Under the pieces are notes generated by a model. It was not told where the DNA came from and did not search any database. It saw only the letters and a list, made by a program, of their open reading frames with translations. A program made the position numbers and the translations under genes. Of a DNA stretch of 64,000 nucleotides, positions 43,174 to 52,834 are shown one piece after another. The stretch comes from Parvularcula marina (GTDB taxonomy: Bacteria > Pseudomonadota > Alphaproteobacteria > Caulobacterales > Parvularculaceae). The stretch spans positions 1 through 64,000 of the forward strand of contig NZ_QUQO01000001.1 in assembly GCF_003399445.1 (NCBI RefSeq). The letters run 5' to 3'. The first letter of the stretch is position 1. Each line of letters opens with the position of its first letter.

Positions 43174-46100
43174 CTAGAAGCGGGCCCGGGCCCCGAAGAA
43201 GATCCGGGGGCCATAATCATTGACCTCGTAGAGATCATCCGAAACGAAGGCGAACTGCTCTTTCGGCTCGCTGGTCAGGTTGATGGCTTCTGCCGTCAGA
43301 CGGATATTGTCCGTCAGGTTATAGGAAGCGCGAGCCTCCCAGACACCGACCTCACCGATATAACGCAGGCGCGTGCCGTCCGAGACAAAGGGCTGGAAGT
43401 AGCTGTCGCGGTATTTGTAGTTCACCTGCATGTCGAGCTCGCCAATCTGATAATAAAGCTGCGCTGACAGCGTATTTTCAGACAGGCCGGGCAGGCCGCC
43501 CGGATCGATAATGCCCTCATGGGTCTGTACGACCGTTCCATCGAGTTGGGTCGTGTAAAGATCACCATAGCGGCTGTCTTCGAATTCGAAGTCGGAATCC
43601 GCGTAGTTATAGCTGATCTTGGTACCAAGCCCGCTCAGATAGCCCGGCAGATAGCTAAAGCGGTGAGCGGCGGTCACTTCGATGCCGAGGAGGCTGCTTT
43701 CCTCATCGCTGGTCTGCTGGACAGCGACCGGGAACTGAACATCCTGGCCATTGAGGACATAAGTCTCATTGGCGATGACATTCGCAAACCCGCCCTGGAA
43801 GGTCTTGTAGTAAGCGCTCAAGGCAAGGATGGAGTCGTCATTCGGATACCATTCAAAGCCGGCATCATAGTTCCAGGACATCAGGGGATCGATGGACGGG
43901 TTGCCGCTCGCCGTGATGCCGGTGATCAGCGCTTCCAGAGACGTTGCGTCCTCATCATCGCCAATGACATTGATGCTCCGTCCAAAGCCCATATCGGCCG
44001 GATCGGGGCGCGACATCGCCCGGAAGATACCGAAGCGCAGCAGCTTGTCATCGGTCAGCTCGACGATGGCAGTCGCGCTCGGCAGGACCTTGGTATAGTC
44101 ATGCTTTTGCGAGACGGCTTCGAGATTGCCTTCCGAGATAGAGAAGACACCGCCCGATTCCGTGACGGTGAGTTCCGGACGATAACCGGTCGCCTCAACC
44201 TCAGTCTGGATGATGCGCACACCGAAATTCCCCGAGACCGGGAAGCCGCCTACGGAGGTTTCGTATCCGGTCATCGCATAAAGTGCTGTCGTGACTTCTT
44301 CGACATCGATCGTCCCGGTATTGATCCGCGAAAGTCCCGGAATATCGCTGCTGAGCAGGGAGAGGGGGTCATCAACATCACCGCGGTCCGCGATGGCGAG
44401 ATTGATCTCATCCATGATCGCATTGAGTGAAGCGATCGACATCTCGGCGACGCAGGCTGCATCGAACGTCGCCCATGAATTCGTCGAGCTGAGAACTGTT
44501 CCGTCATCGGCAATATTGGTGACGAGGTCACCCGAACGTTGACTACTCAGGAAGGAATTACCCTCAGGGAATTCTGTACGACATGCCGAGTTCGTCGAGG
44601 CGATGATGTCGACCCAGCTGGAGGCAAGGCCGGTCGAAGCTGTGCCGTCTCCATCGACGACCTGACGGTTGTTGATGGTGAGGTCGGTATTATCCTCGAT
44701 CTCGAAAGAAAAACGGCCTGAAGAGGAGCTGTAGGGGTCGCCGGAATCCGAGCCGCCGGGCAGTTCGAGATAATCCTGATCGGACCACCGGACACCAGCT
44801 TCGAAGGTCGTGAAGAACTCGCTGTCGAGATCATAATCGACATCGAACCGTGCAGAGCGGATCGTGTTGTCGCGCTTCACGTCATTATCGACGCGTACCC
44901 GCAGGCGGTCGACATAGAGGCTGTGATCATTGACGTCGAATTCTTCGTCATAGAGCCGGTAGACCGGCACGCTGCCATTCCGGCGATCATATTCGATGAC
45001 AGGGGAGATATTCGACTGGATACGGAATTCCTTGGCCCACTCTGTGCGTTCCGTATTCGAATAGCCAAGATCAGCGGATACACGCAGGCGATCGGAAACC
45101 TCATAGGCCAATGTGACGCCGCCGCCCGTATAGGTTTCTTTCCGTTCGTAATCGCCGCCCTGAACCTCGATCGTATTATCCGTGATCGCCCGAAGGATGG
45201 CACCGGTGTCAGTGTAGATCAGCGAATCGAGCGTCGTCGTGCTGCCACCCGGCCCGATATTCAGCGAGGTGTCATTCCGGCGACCACCGTTGAAGGTCAG
45301 GTCATTGCGGAGCTCGGACTGTGTGCGTTCCGACCACTGCATATCGACATTGATGTCGAGCCGGTCATTCGGCCGCCACTGGAAGGCACCAAAGAAAGCA
45401 TCGCGCACATCATGCGTGTCGTTCTGGCGGTAATGACGTTGCGACGGGGCAAAAACAAAAGGAATGCCGGAATCAACACCAGAGCCGTTAAGGAGCTGAG
45501 TGTCTGCGCCTTCCACATCGACATCAAAACCAGGCGGCACCATGCCAAGATCGCGATCGCCATTGACGTCATCGCAATCGTCATCCCGGTCCGGATTATT
45601 GGAAAAACCGGTAATGTCTTCGCCGTCCCCATCAAGCAGGGTCGGATAGTTCCCATTGCTGATCAGACAGGCCGGACGGGAGTTACTGGTCGGACCAGTC
45701 TGGCGAGCCTCGGCTTCAGGTTGGGAGATATCACTGCGCTGGATGCCGATCGAAAGGCCGAATTCACCCGCTTCGGTCTGGAATTGATCCGTATAGCTGC
45801 CTGTCAGGCGATAGCCGATATCGCCTGCCATGGTGTCTTTCTGGTCAAGCTGATCCGGATTGACATTGCCTTTAGCTTCGAACTGGATCCGGCGCTTGCC
45901 GAAATCGAGCGGCTTGATGGTCTCGAGCTGGATCTGGCCGGCCACGCCGCCCTCGATCTGGCTGGCATCCTGCGTCTTGAAGACGGCCAGCTTGTTCATC
46001 AGCTCTGACGGGAATTGCGAGAAGTTGACCGAGCGGTCGCCCGAGCCGTTTGTGGCCGCGCGGCCATTGACGACTGTTGAGGAAAGATAGGGCCCAAGGC

Positions 46101-46437
46101 CGCGAATCGAGACTTCCGTCGCGCCGCCATTTTCACGGTGTGAGGCGACACCGGTCACATTCTCCAGCGCTTCACCGATTGAGAGAGCAGGAAGATCGCC
46201 AATTTCATCGGCGGAAAGTCCGTCTACAATCTGTGTGGAGTTCCGTTTGAGATCGATCGAGTCCTGAATGACCCGGCGGCTGCCAGTGACGACAACGACA
46301 TCATCGCTGTCATCCGCGCCTGCTTCGGATTCTTGCGCGACAGCCGTCGAAGTGAGGGATGCGAGCGCGCTGCCCATCATCAGGGCGCTCATCCACTTTG
46401 AGCGAGACGTGTTTCTGATTCCCCATGTTCCGGTCAT
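43174..46437 (-). CDS. TonB-dependent receptor (large, Xanthomonas/Caulobacter carbohydrate type), first
   Basis: 1087 residues from ATG 46437, which has AGGGAGGAA upstream; the frame extends without a signal peptide. Signal peptide about 1-37 (TSTAVAQES). The plug starts VVVVTGSRRVIQDSIDLKRNSTQIVDGLSADEIGDLPALSIGEALENVTGV with SIRGLGPYLSSTVVNGR. The TonB-box-like DDVVVVTG precedes it. The barrel ends in the aromatic FFGARARF. The region matches the TIGR01782-type receptors used for oligosaccharides. Probable role is alginate oligomer import across the outer membrane. Confidence 0.9.
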   Translation of the reverse strand: MTGTWGIRNTSRSKWMSALMMGSALASLTSTAVAQESEAGADDSDDVVVVTGSRRVIQDSIDLKRNSTQIVDGLSADEIGDLPALSIGEALENVTGVASHRENGGATEVSIRGLGPYLSSTVVNGRAATNGSGDRSVNFSQFPSELMNKLAVFKTQDASQIEGGVAGQIQLETIKPLDFGKRRIQFEAKGNVNPDQLDQKDTMAGDIGYRLTGSYTDQFQTEAGEFGLSIGIQRSDISQPEAEARQTGPTSNSRPACLISNGNYPTLLDGDGEDITGFSNNPDRDDDCDDVNGDRDLGMVPPGFDVDVEGADTQLLNGSGVDSGIPFVFAPSQRHYRQNDTHDVRDAFFGAFQWRPNDRLDINVDMQWSERTQSELRNDLTFNGGRRNDTSLNIGPGGSTTTLDSLIYTDTGAILRAITDNTIEVQGGDYERKETYTGGGVTLAYEVSDRLRVSADLGYSNTERTEWAKEFRIQSNISPVIEYDRRNGSVPVYRLYDEEFDVNDHSLYVDRLRVRVDNDVKRDNTIRSARFDVDYDLDSEFFTTFEAGVRWSDQDYLELPGGSDSGDPYSSSSGRFSFEIEDNTDLTINNRQVVDGDGTASTGLASSWVDIIASTNSACRTEFPEGNSFLSSQRSGDLVTNIADDGTVLSSTNSWATFDAACVAEMSIASLNAIMDEINLAIADRGDVDDPLSLLSSDIPGLSRINTGTIDVEEVTTALYAMTGYETSVGGFPVSGNFGVRIIQTEVEATGYRPELTVTESGGVFSISEGNLEAVSQKHDYTKVLPSATAIVELTDDKLLRFGIFRAMSRPDPADMGFGRSINVIGDDEDATSLEALITGITASGNPSIDPLMSWNYDAGFEWYPNDDSILALSAYYKTFQGGFANVIANETYVLNGQDVQFPVAVQQTSDEESSLLGIEVTAAHRFSYLPGYLSGLGTKISYNYADSDFEFEDSRYGDLYTTQLDGTVVQTHEGIIDPGGLPGLSENTLSAQLYYQIGELDMQVNYKYRDSYFQPFVSDGTRLRYIGEVGVWEARASYNLTDNIRLTAEAINLTSEPKEQFAFVSDDLYEVNDYGPRIFFGARARF

Positions 46438-46902
46438 GACTATTCCTCCCTGGAATTGTGTTTGCATTCTTGTGCGGCCATAGGGGACCAGTCGGACCAA
46501 GGCGTCAACCGTATTACCAGACCAGATTTGAGAATAGCTTGGTAAAATTGGTATGTGTGATATGTGTGCATCATGCAGGCCAATTGGTATGAGTTTTCGG
46601 GTTTGGGCGGTTTCCTGCTGGTCTGCGCTGCGCTCTAGGGCTTCGAAATTCCCTCTATCAGCGGGCAAACGGGATTTCTCTGGCAGATTTCATCATGGTT
46701 TACGGCGTTGGCGTCCGGCGCGCGCCATGACTTGTCGACTTGCGAGGGAGGGGATCACACATCCCTTCATCCTGCTGGGATTCGTAAAAGTGTGACTTCG
46801 CTTTGAGGGCGCACGGGTGCCGCAGACCGTCCTGCACACATATTATACCGCCAGCGGATTTGGAGCGATGCGAATGCGATTTGGACGGTGAATCGCACCC
46901 AG
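46438..46902. promoter_or_regulatory. Left part of the promoter region between the two receptor genes
   Basis: Part of a 648-base gene-free stretch separating the divergent receptors. Two AATTGGTATG copies lie at 46546-46555 and 46582-46591, and TTGGTAA at 46539-46545, all 100-155 bases upstream of the first receptor start. Reading frames across 46553-46795 have no protein-like features. The rest shows no other signal I can support. Confidence 0.55.
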
Positions 46903-46930
46903 TTTGGTATGTGATGTAAATATACCAATT
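46903..46930. promoter_or_regulatory. Inverted operator pair upstream of the second receptor
   Basis: TTGGTAT (46904-46910) and ATACCAA (46922-46928) are perfect inverted half-sites separated by 11 bases, one turn apart. They belong to the TTGGTATACCAA-type motif shared through the alginate locus. Confidence 0.6.
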
Positions 46931-47085
46931 AATTGCGAAAACGTCTCAATCGGACTGCTTTCAGGATTGATGGATTTGTAAAACTGCGTATTGATTGGCC
47001 TGCTCATCACGTGGGCCGAATAATAGATCACACGCCATGGCAGGGAATCTTCTTGGTAGGTGGGATCGGAATGGGAAGGAAAACC

Positions 47086-50010
47086 ATGAAGTACACAGGA
47101 TACAAAGCGGCGGCTTTGCTCAGCGTGAGTGCTGCTGCCATGATCTCGGCCGCCGTTGCGCAGGACGAGCAGTCAGAAGACGTCGTCGTCGTGACCGGCA
47201 TTCGCGCAGCCCTTGAAAGCGCCCTTGATGAAAAGCGCGAGGCCACGAACCTCAAGGAAGTCATTCTCGCTGAAGACATCGGCAAGCTGCCGGACCAGAA
47301 CCTCGCAGAGGTCCTCGAGAATATTACAGGTATCCAGATTACCCGGACGGCTGGCGTCGGTACCGGTGTTCAGATCCGCGGGACCAATGCGAACCGTACC
47401 GAGATCAATGGCGTCTCGACTGTCGGCTCAGGTTCAGGCCGTGGCGGCATCGATTTTGAAGACGTTGCGGCCGGCATTATCGCTGGTGTTGAAGTCACGA
47501 AAGCCTCGGAAGCAAAAACCATTGAAGGCTCCGTTGGCGGCACGATCAATCTGCGGACGATCCGCCCGCTTGAATTAGATGACTTTCTCGCAACCGTGCG
47601 TCTGCAGGGTGAAGACAGCAGTCTGACCACTGACGGCATCACGCCGCGTGTCTCCGGCACGATTGGTAACAAGTGGAGCACTGCATCTGGCGGCGAATTT
47701 GGTGCCGTTCTGGCGGTCAGCTTTGCGGAACAGGATGTCACTGCCTTCCGCCCTCGTGTGGACCGGGACAATCTGGTCGCATCCGATAGCGGTGCACCGG
47801 CTGCGCAGGCCTTCGATTTCCTGCCGATCCAGTTCTTTATTCAGGACTATGACAATTACGAATATGAGACGACGAACATTTCCGGGACGCTCGAGTGGGC
47901 GCCGAACGAGAATTTGAAGTTCTTCTTCGACACTGTCATCAATGATCAGGAGCGCCGCGAGGAAAGCTCACGTGTGCAGGCGTCTGGGATTTCGGATCTT
48001 CGAAATGACGCCATTCCGACTGAATTCGAGACGATCGATTTCGGCTCGCTCGATGGTCAGAATATCGGCAGCATTCAGGCTGCCGCGCGCGGCATCATTC
48101 CGATCCAGGCCGATGGCAGTGACGGTAATCTGCGCTTCTCAAGCGACACGAATTCCCGCCTGACCGACAGCAAGATCTTCCGTCTCGGTGCGGACTGGGT
48201 GCACGGTAAGCTTTCGGGTCGCGTTGAGGTCTCGACATCGCAATCCGATTCAACGACCCCCAGCATCAATACGACGCTGAACTTCATCAACCCGAATGCG
48301 GCAACCAATTCGTCAAACGAGAACGGCACACCGTTCGAGTACGACCTGACGGGCGGCTCGCTGACCTGGGGTATCGCACAGGATGCAGCTGGCGGTCCGA
48401 CGACGGCGCAACTGCTTGATCCGGCGAATGTCGTCCTGCGGGATGTGAACATTTCTCGTGATAAATCCGAGAATGGCGAAGATGCTTTCCGTGCGGATTT
48501 CAGCTACGATCTCTTCGACAATGGATTTGGTCTCGATTTCCTCAGCTCGGTTGATTTCGGTTACCGGTATAACAAGACGACAAGCACGCGGGATCAGGTT
48601 CGCTCCAATGTCGGTTTGCGGAACATGTCAGACAGCCCGACCGGCGATCTGTTTGCGGATATCCTCGTTGCGGGGCCGGATAATTTCGGTGACGCCGACG
48701 GCCGTGAGCTCTTCGTCCGGGACTTCCTCCTGATCGATCCGGAGCTTGTGGCATCTGACCCTGATCGGGTGCTCTCGACCCTGAATGCAGCGATCACGGC
48801 GCATGGCGGCTCGATCGCGATTGATCAGCCGACCTCTAGCCAGAGCGCATTCTTCGATATCGAAGAAAAGACCCATGCGCTCTATGCGCAGGCGAATTTC
48901 GAGAAAGGTATCTTCCGCGGCAATGCGGGGGTCCGCTATCTCGAAACCGACGTCACATCGGTCGGCAATTCCATCCTCAACGGGATGGCGCAGGAAGTGA
49001 CAACTGAAGCCAGCTATGACTTCGTTCTGCCACGGATCAATGTGGTTGCAACGCCGATGGAGAATCTGCAGATTCGTGCTGGCTGGGGCAAAGATATCCG
49101 CCGTCCGGATTTTGACAATCTGTCGACTTCCCGGACCTTCAGCACGAGCCCAAACCCGCCGGTCCAGATTGGCAATCCGGGACTTCAGCCGGAGCAGGTG
49201 GACTCCTTCGACATCGCAGCCGAATGGTATTTTGCGCCGGCGGCAGTGGTCAGCATCGGTTATTTCAACAAGAAACGGACCGATCTGCACGTCACCCAGC
49301 AGGATGATCCGTTCGAAGATCCGGTTACGGGCTATCGTGATCTGACCGACCCTTGCGAGGGCGGCGGTATCTTCAACCCGATCGCAGACCCGAACGTCTT
49401 CGCCCCGACGGGGACCCCGGTCGGGATCTGTGTGCCGGTCTCAACCACCGTCAATGATCCGGGCGAGACGACGCAGGAAGGCATAGAGATGGCCTTCCAG
49501 TATGATCTGTCGAACCATGAAGACCGTTTCGGCTGGGCGTCCGGCTTTGGTGTTCTTGCCAACTACACGCACCAGAAATTCTCTGGTGGTGACACCGTCA
49601 ATACGCCGACAAGCCGTGCAGAAGCGGTCTTTAACTCGCTGGGGGCCATGAATGTGACTCTCAACCAGCCGCTGATCGACCTGTCCGAGAACGCGTATAA
49701 CGCAACGCTGTATTATGAAAAATACGGTCTCTCGGCACGGGCACGCTACACATGGCGTGACGCCTACAGATCAACGGATTTCGGCAGCACGTCGAGCTTC
49801 CCATGGGGCTTCCCGGTTGTTCAGGATGCACGTGGACAGCTTAATGCCAGCATCAGCTATGATGTGACAGATAACTTTAATGTCGGCATTGAAGGCGTGA
49901 ACATCACCGAATCGGAAGTTAATCAGTATTGTGTCAATGAAGGCGCATTGCTCTGCTTCCAGGGACTGACGGATCGCCGGGTCACTTTCGGCGCCAGCTA
50001 CCGGTTCTGA
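47086..50010 (+). CDS. TonB-dependent receptor (Xanthomonas/Caulobacter carbohydrate type), second
   Basis: 974 residues from ATG 47086 (GGAAGGAAAA upstream). Signal peptide MKYTGYKAAALLSVSAAAMISAAVAQDE. The plug has SEDVVVVTGIRAALESALDEKREATNLKEVILAEDIGKLPDQNLAEVLENITGIQITR and VQIRGTNANRTEINGV, typical of TIGR01782 receptors; the barrel ends VTFGASYRF with terminal Phe. Divergent from the first receptor, with operator-like pair upstream and a terminator 37 bases after the stop. Probably imports alginate oligosaccharides. Confidence 0.92.
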   Translation: MKYTGYKAAALLSVSAAAMISAAVAQDEQSEDVVVVTGIRAALESALDEKREATNLKEVILAEDIGKLPDQNLAEVLENITGIQITRTAGVGTGVQIRGTNANRTEINGVSTVGSGSGRGGIDFEDVAAGIIAGVEVTKASEAKTIEGSVGGTINLRTIRPLELDDFLATVRLQGEDSSLTTDGITPRVSGTIGNKWSTASGGEFGAVLAVSFAEQDVTAFRPRVDRDNLVASDSGAPAAQAFDFLPIQFFIQDYDNYEYETTNISGTLEWAPNENLKFFFDTVINDQERREESSRVQASGISDLRNDAIPTEFETIDFGSLDGQNIGSIQAAARGIIPIQADGSDGNLRFSSDTNSRLTDSKIFRLGADWVHGKLSGRVEVSTSQSDSTTPSINTTLNFINPNAATNSSNENGTPFEYDLTGGSLTWGIAQDAAGGPTTAQLLDPANVVLRDVNISRDKSENGEDAFRADFSYDLFDNGFGLDFLSSVDFGYRYNKTTSTRDQVRSNVGLRNMSDSPTGDLFADILVAGPDNFGDADGRELFVRDFLLIDPELVASDPDRVLSTLNAAITAHGGSIAIDQPTSSQSAFFDIEEKTHALYAQANFEKGIFRGNAGVRYLETDVTSVGNSILNGMAQEVTTEASYDFVLPRINVVATPMENLQIRAGWGKDIRRPDFDNLSTSRTFSTSPNPPVQIGNPGLQPEQVDSFDIAAEWYFAPAAVVSIGYFNKKRTDLHVTQQDDPFEDPVTGYRDLTDPCEGGGIFNPIADPNVFAPTGTPVGICVPVSTTVNDPGETTQEGIEMAFQYDLSNHEDRFGWASGFGVLANYTHQKFSGGDTVNTPTSRAEAVFNSLGAMNVTLNQPLIDLSENAYNATLYYEKYGLSARARYTWRDAYRSTDFGSTSSFPWGFPVVQDARGQLNASISYDVTDNFNVGIEGVNITESEVNQYCVNEGALLCFQGLTDRRVTFGASYRF

Positions 50011-50046
50011 TGAACGGGTGACTGGTATCAACTTGGCATAAGGAGA

Positions 50047-50076
50047 AACGCCTCACCCCGGTGTGGGGCGTTTTTT
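50047..50076 (+). terminator. Rho-independent terminator of the second receptor gene
   Basis: AACGCC(TCACC)...GGTGTGGGGCGTT stem followed by a run of T (to 50076), 37 bases past the receptor stop. Confidence 0.85.
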
Positions 50077-50227
50077 CGCCTGTAAAACCAGCGGCATCTG
50101 CGTCCTGCGCAAGCCATAACAGATGGATCCATGACCGATACGGAATAATTATGGATTCATTTTCGAAGTTGATTTTTGGGCAGATGAATGTGTGTCCGCC
50201 TGAAAAACATGATGCAAAACAAGAAGT

Positions 50228-50238
50228 AATTGGTATAC
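50228..50238. promoter_or_regulatory. Operator-like site upstream of the dehydrogenase gene
   Basis: AATTGGTATAC, the best single match in the window to a TTGGTATACCAA-type palindrome (left half plus centre), 44 bases upstream of the start codon at 50282. Links the dehydrogenase to the alginate regulon. Confidence 0.55.
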
Positions 50239-50281
50239 TGCTTTCGGCAAAGCAAGCACCTGATCTACGAGGAGCCACAAT

Positions 50282-51160
50282 ATGACAAAGCCAGTCATCG
50301 GATTCATCGGCCTCGGCCTTATGGGCGGCAACATGGTTGAGTGCCTGCAAAAGAATGGCTTTGAGCCGATCGTCATGGACCTCAACAAGGAGGCCGTCGC
50401 GACAGTTGTGGCGCGTGGTGCCACCGAAGCGAAATCGGCCAAAGAGCTAGCTGCTGCGAGTGATATCATCATGCTGTGCCTGACGACGTCGGCAGTTGTT
50501 GAGCAACTGGTCTACGGCAAAGACGGCATTCTCGACGGGATCAAAGAGGGCAGCGTCCTCATCGATTTCGGGACGTCTATTCCGGCTTCTACTCGCCGGA
50601 TTGGCGCCGATCTGGCAGAGAAGGGCGCCGGCATGGTTGATGCGCCGCTCGGCCGCACACCGGCCCATGCAAAAGATGGTCTACTGAATATCATGGCAGC
50701 CGGCGAAAAGGCGACCTTTGATAAGGTGAAGCCGGTGCTCGATGTGCTGGGTGAGAATGTCTTCTATCTCGGGGCGCTCGGCGCCGGTCACACGACCAAG
50801 CTGATCAACAATTTCATGGGTATGACAACGGTCTGCGCGATGTCGCAAGCCTTTGCCGTTGCGGACCGGGCAGGCGTCGATCGTCAGCAGCTATACGATA
50901 TCATGTCGACGGGTCCGTCCAATTCGCCCTTCATGCAGTTCTGCAAGAATTACGCGGTAGACGGTGTAAGTGATCTGGGTTTCTCTATCGCCAATGCGAA
51001 TAAGGATCTGGGCTATTTCCTCAAAATGGTCGAGGATCTGGGCACGCGGGCAGAGATTGCCGAAGGTACCTCATCCAACCTACAGGCGGCCTTTGATGAA
51101 GGCATGGGCAATGGCAATGTGCCGGAAATCTTCGACTATTTCCTAAAATTGGAGCGCTAG
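50282..51160 (+). CDS. Beta-hydroxyacid dehydrogenase family protein, candidate DEH reductase
   Basis: 292 residues, 3-hydroxyisobutyrate dehydrogenase superfamily. NAD(P) motif IGFIGLGLMGGNMVECL at the N-terminus, catalytic Lys in GHTTKLINNFMG (about 171-176). The substrate motif reads VDAPLGRTPAHAKDGLLNIMAAG instead of the common DAPVSGG, close to the sulfolactaldehyde reductase YihU type, which reduces an aldehyde. In the alginate pathway DEH must be reduced to KDG, and no other reductase is in the locus. An AATTGGTATAC site lies upstream. The substrate is inferred from context. Confidence 0.85.
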   Translation: MTKPVIGFIGLGLMGGNMVECLQKNGFEPIVMDLNKEAVATVVARGATEAKSAKELAAASDIIMLCLTTSAVVEQLVYGKDGILDGIKEGSVLIDFGTSIPASTRRIGADLAEKGAGMVDAPLGRTPAHAKDGLLNIMAAGEKATFDKVKPVLDVLGENVFYLGALGAGHTTKLINNFMGMTTVCAMSQAFAVADRAGVDRQQLYDIMSTGPSNSPFMQFCKNYAVDGVSDLGFSIANANKDLGYFLKMVEDLGTRAEIAEGTSSNLQAAFDEGMGNGNVPEIFDYFLKLER

Positions 51161-51326
51161 GCGGCTCGAATGCCTTCCTGACAGTTCCAATAATACAGTC
51201 AAAATCACAAATGTAGTCGGCAAAAACCCGCTATCTGTTTTCGAATAACGGGTAATGCTTATCGCTGAGCGATATTCACATCGTTACACTTTCGTTACAT
51301 TCTGGTAGGGCACAGAATGCGGGGTG
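51161..51326. promoter_or_regulatory. Intergenic region with tandem TTACACT/CGTTACA repeats
   Basis: 165 bases between the dehydrogenase and the next gene. CGTTACACTTTCGTTACATT (51282-51301) has a TTACA repeat every 11 bases, possibly a regulator site for the downstream gene. No TTGGTAT motif is present. Confidence 0.35.
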
Positions 51327-51956
51327 ATGACGATGGATATGGGGACGTACAAGGTCGAACCCTTGTTCGCCGAACCGATTTTCCGGGCCGGTGTCGGTCA
51401 TGCGATCACGGACGAACAGGTCAATTTCATCAAATCTTTGAAGATGGTCCCGAACCAGACCAATCTGATTTCTGAAAACCTCTATATTTTTGACGAACCG
51501 GAGCTAGGCAGCATTAAACATGCTGTGCACGAATTGCTAAGTGCCTATGCCCGGGATGTCATGGGGATTACACAAGACCTCTATGTTACCCAGTCATGGG
51601 CGCTGCGGAATGATCCTGGCACGGGCATGCATGGCCATTCGCATTCCAATTCCATCATTTCCGGCTCGCTTTATTTTGACGAATTGCCGGAGCCCAATTC
51701 GGGCATGATCTTTGATCGGCACCGCATATATCAGCAGATCCAGCTGAACCCTGAGATGGACAAGCGGAACATCTTCAACACACATCTCAATGTAATCTAT
51801 CCGCAGTCGAAGGAGGTCATGCTGTTCTCTTCAAGCTTACAGCATCTGGTGGAGGCCAACCGGTCGAACGTGCCGCGCTGGTCAATTGCTTTCAATACAT
51901 TCGTACGCGGCGAGCTGGGCGACTACCGGAACGTCTCGAGGCTGAAACTCGGCTGA
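51327..51956 (+). CDS. TIGR02466-type putative 2OG-Fe(II) oxygenase
   Basis: About 209 residues; several close starts (GTG 51324, ATG 51327, 51333, 51339) are possible. The family pattern is complete: VEPLFAEPIF at the start, then WALRNDPGTGMHGHSHSNSIISGSLYFDELPEPNSGMIF and LFSSSLQHLVEANRSNVPRWSIAFNTFVRG. The His of HSHSNS and the later QHLVEANRS...RWSIAFN supply metal-binding His and the 2-oxoglutarate-binding Arg. The usual HxD Asp is not obvious here. Substrate unknown. Whether it belongs to the alginate locus is unclear. Confidence 0.8.
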   Translation: MTMDMGTYKVEPLFAEPIFRAGVGHAITDEQVNFIKSLKMVPNQTNLISENLYIFDEPELGSIKHAVHELLSAYARDVMGITQDLYVTQSWALRNDPGTGMHGHSHSNSIISGSLYFDELPEPNSGMIFDRHRIYQQIQLNPEMDKRNIFNTHLNVIYPQSKEVMLFSSSLQHLVEANRSNVPRWSIAFNTFVRGELGDYRNVSRLKLG

Positions 51957-51966
51957 GGGGGAGACT

Positions 51967-52722
51967 TCAGGGAGGAGAGAGCGGCCGAGTAAGAAGGCCG
52001 GGCAGGGATTTCTCTGCTCGGCCCTCTGTGCCGATCGGCATGTCCGCCCAGCGCTCTGTCTTTGACCATGTTCCGAACAATCGGTCCCATAAGGTCAGGA
52101 CGGTTGCATAATTACTGTCCGTATCGGCCCTGATATTGTGGTGATGCACCCAGTGATGGGAGGGCGTCACGATGAAGAGCCGCAGGGCTTTCTCGAATTT
52201 TGCCGGCAGCGCGACATTGGCATGGTGGAATGCAGCACCAAGCAGCACGAATGCGTCATAGATCAGCACAGAGACGAGATTGACATCTGCGAGGAAGACA
52301 AAGCAGCCCCGTGCAATCGCAGAGAGGATCACTTCCCCGAAATGGAAACGGACTGAGGAGCTGACATCGAGGAACTCATCGAGATGATGGACCTCATGAA
52401 AGCGCCACAGGAATGGTGTTTCATGCGCGGCGCGGTGCCAGAGATATAACCACAGATCGAGGATCAAAAGATCGAGTAGGATACCCCAGCCGCCCGTCAG
52501 GACTTCCGGCCGCCAGGGCGGCGCGTGAAGGGCGGCAAAGGCCGTGATCGGAACGATAATGAGGGGCGAGAGCAGCCCGTTGATCCCGGCAAGCGACAGG
52601 TTCGAGACAATCCGGCCCACGCTCTTGATGCGCGGCACCACGGGCCATCGACGCTCGGCATAAAACAGCCCACCAATAACGGTGATGGCGCAGGCGAGCT
52701 TGATCAGCGCGATGTTTTCCAT
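51967..52722 (-). CDS. Sterol desaturase/fatty acid hydroxylase superfamily membrane protein
   Basis: 251 residues with about five membrane helices. The diiron histidine motifs are present: LWHRAAHETPFLWRFHEVHHLDE (HxxxH and HxxHH), FHHANVALP, and TPSHHWVHHHNIR (HHxxHHH). Such enzymes hydroxylate or desaturate lipid chains in the inner membrane. The substrate is unknown. It converges with the preceding gene. Confidence 0.88.
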   Translation of the reverse strand: MENIALIKLACAITVIGGLFYAERRWPVVPRIKSVGRIVSNLSLAGINGLLSPLIIVPITAFAALHAPPWRPEVLTGGWGILLDLLILDLWLYLWHRAAHETPFLWRFHEVHHLDEFLDVSSSVRFHFGEVILSAIARGCFVFLADVNLVSVLIYDAFVLLGAAFHHANVALPAKFEKALRLFIVTPSHHWVHHHNIRADTDSNYATVLTLWDRLFGTWSKTERWADMPIGTEGRAEKSLPGLLTRPLSPP

Positions 52723-52834
52723 GTTCGCTGCCTATCCTGTTTTGAAGGTCGGCAGAAGGCGCGACTGATGCGGCAGCTTGCCATAGCGTGCGGGATCACG
52801 CGACCATGCGCGAAAAGCGTGAGGGAGGGGTGCG

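Noticed and set aside
46553-46795. 80-codon frame between the receptor genes
   Set aside because: No protein-like pattern and it covers the operator motifs; treated as promoter DNA.
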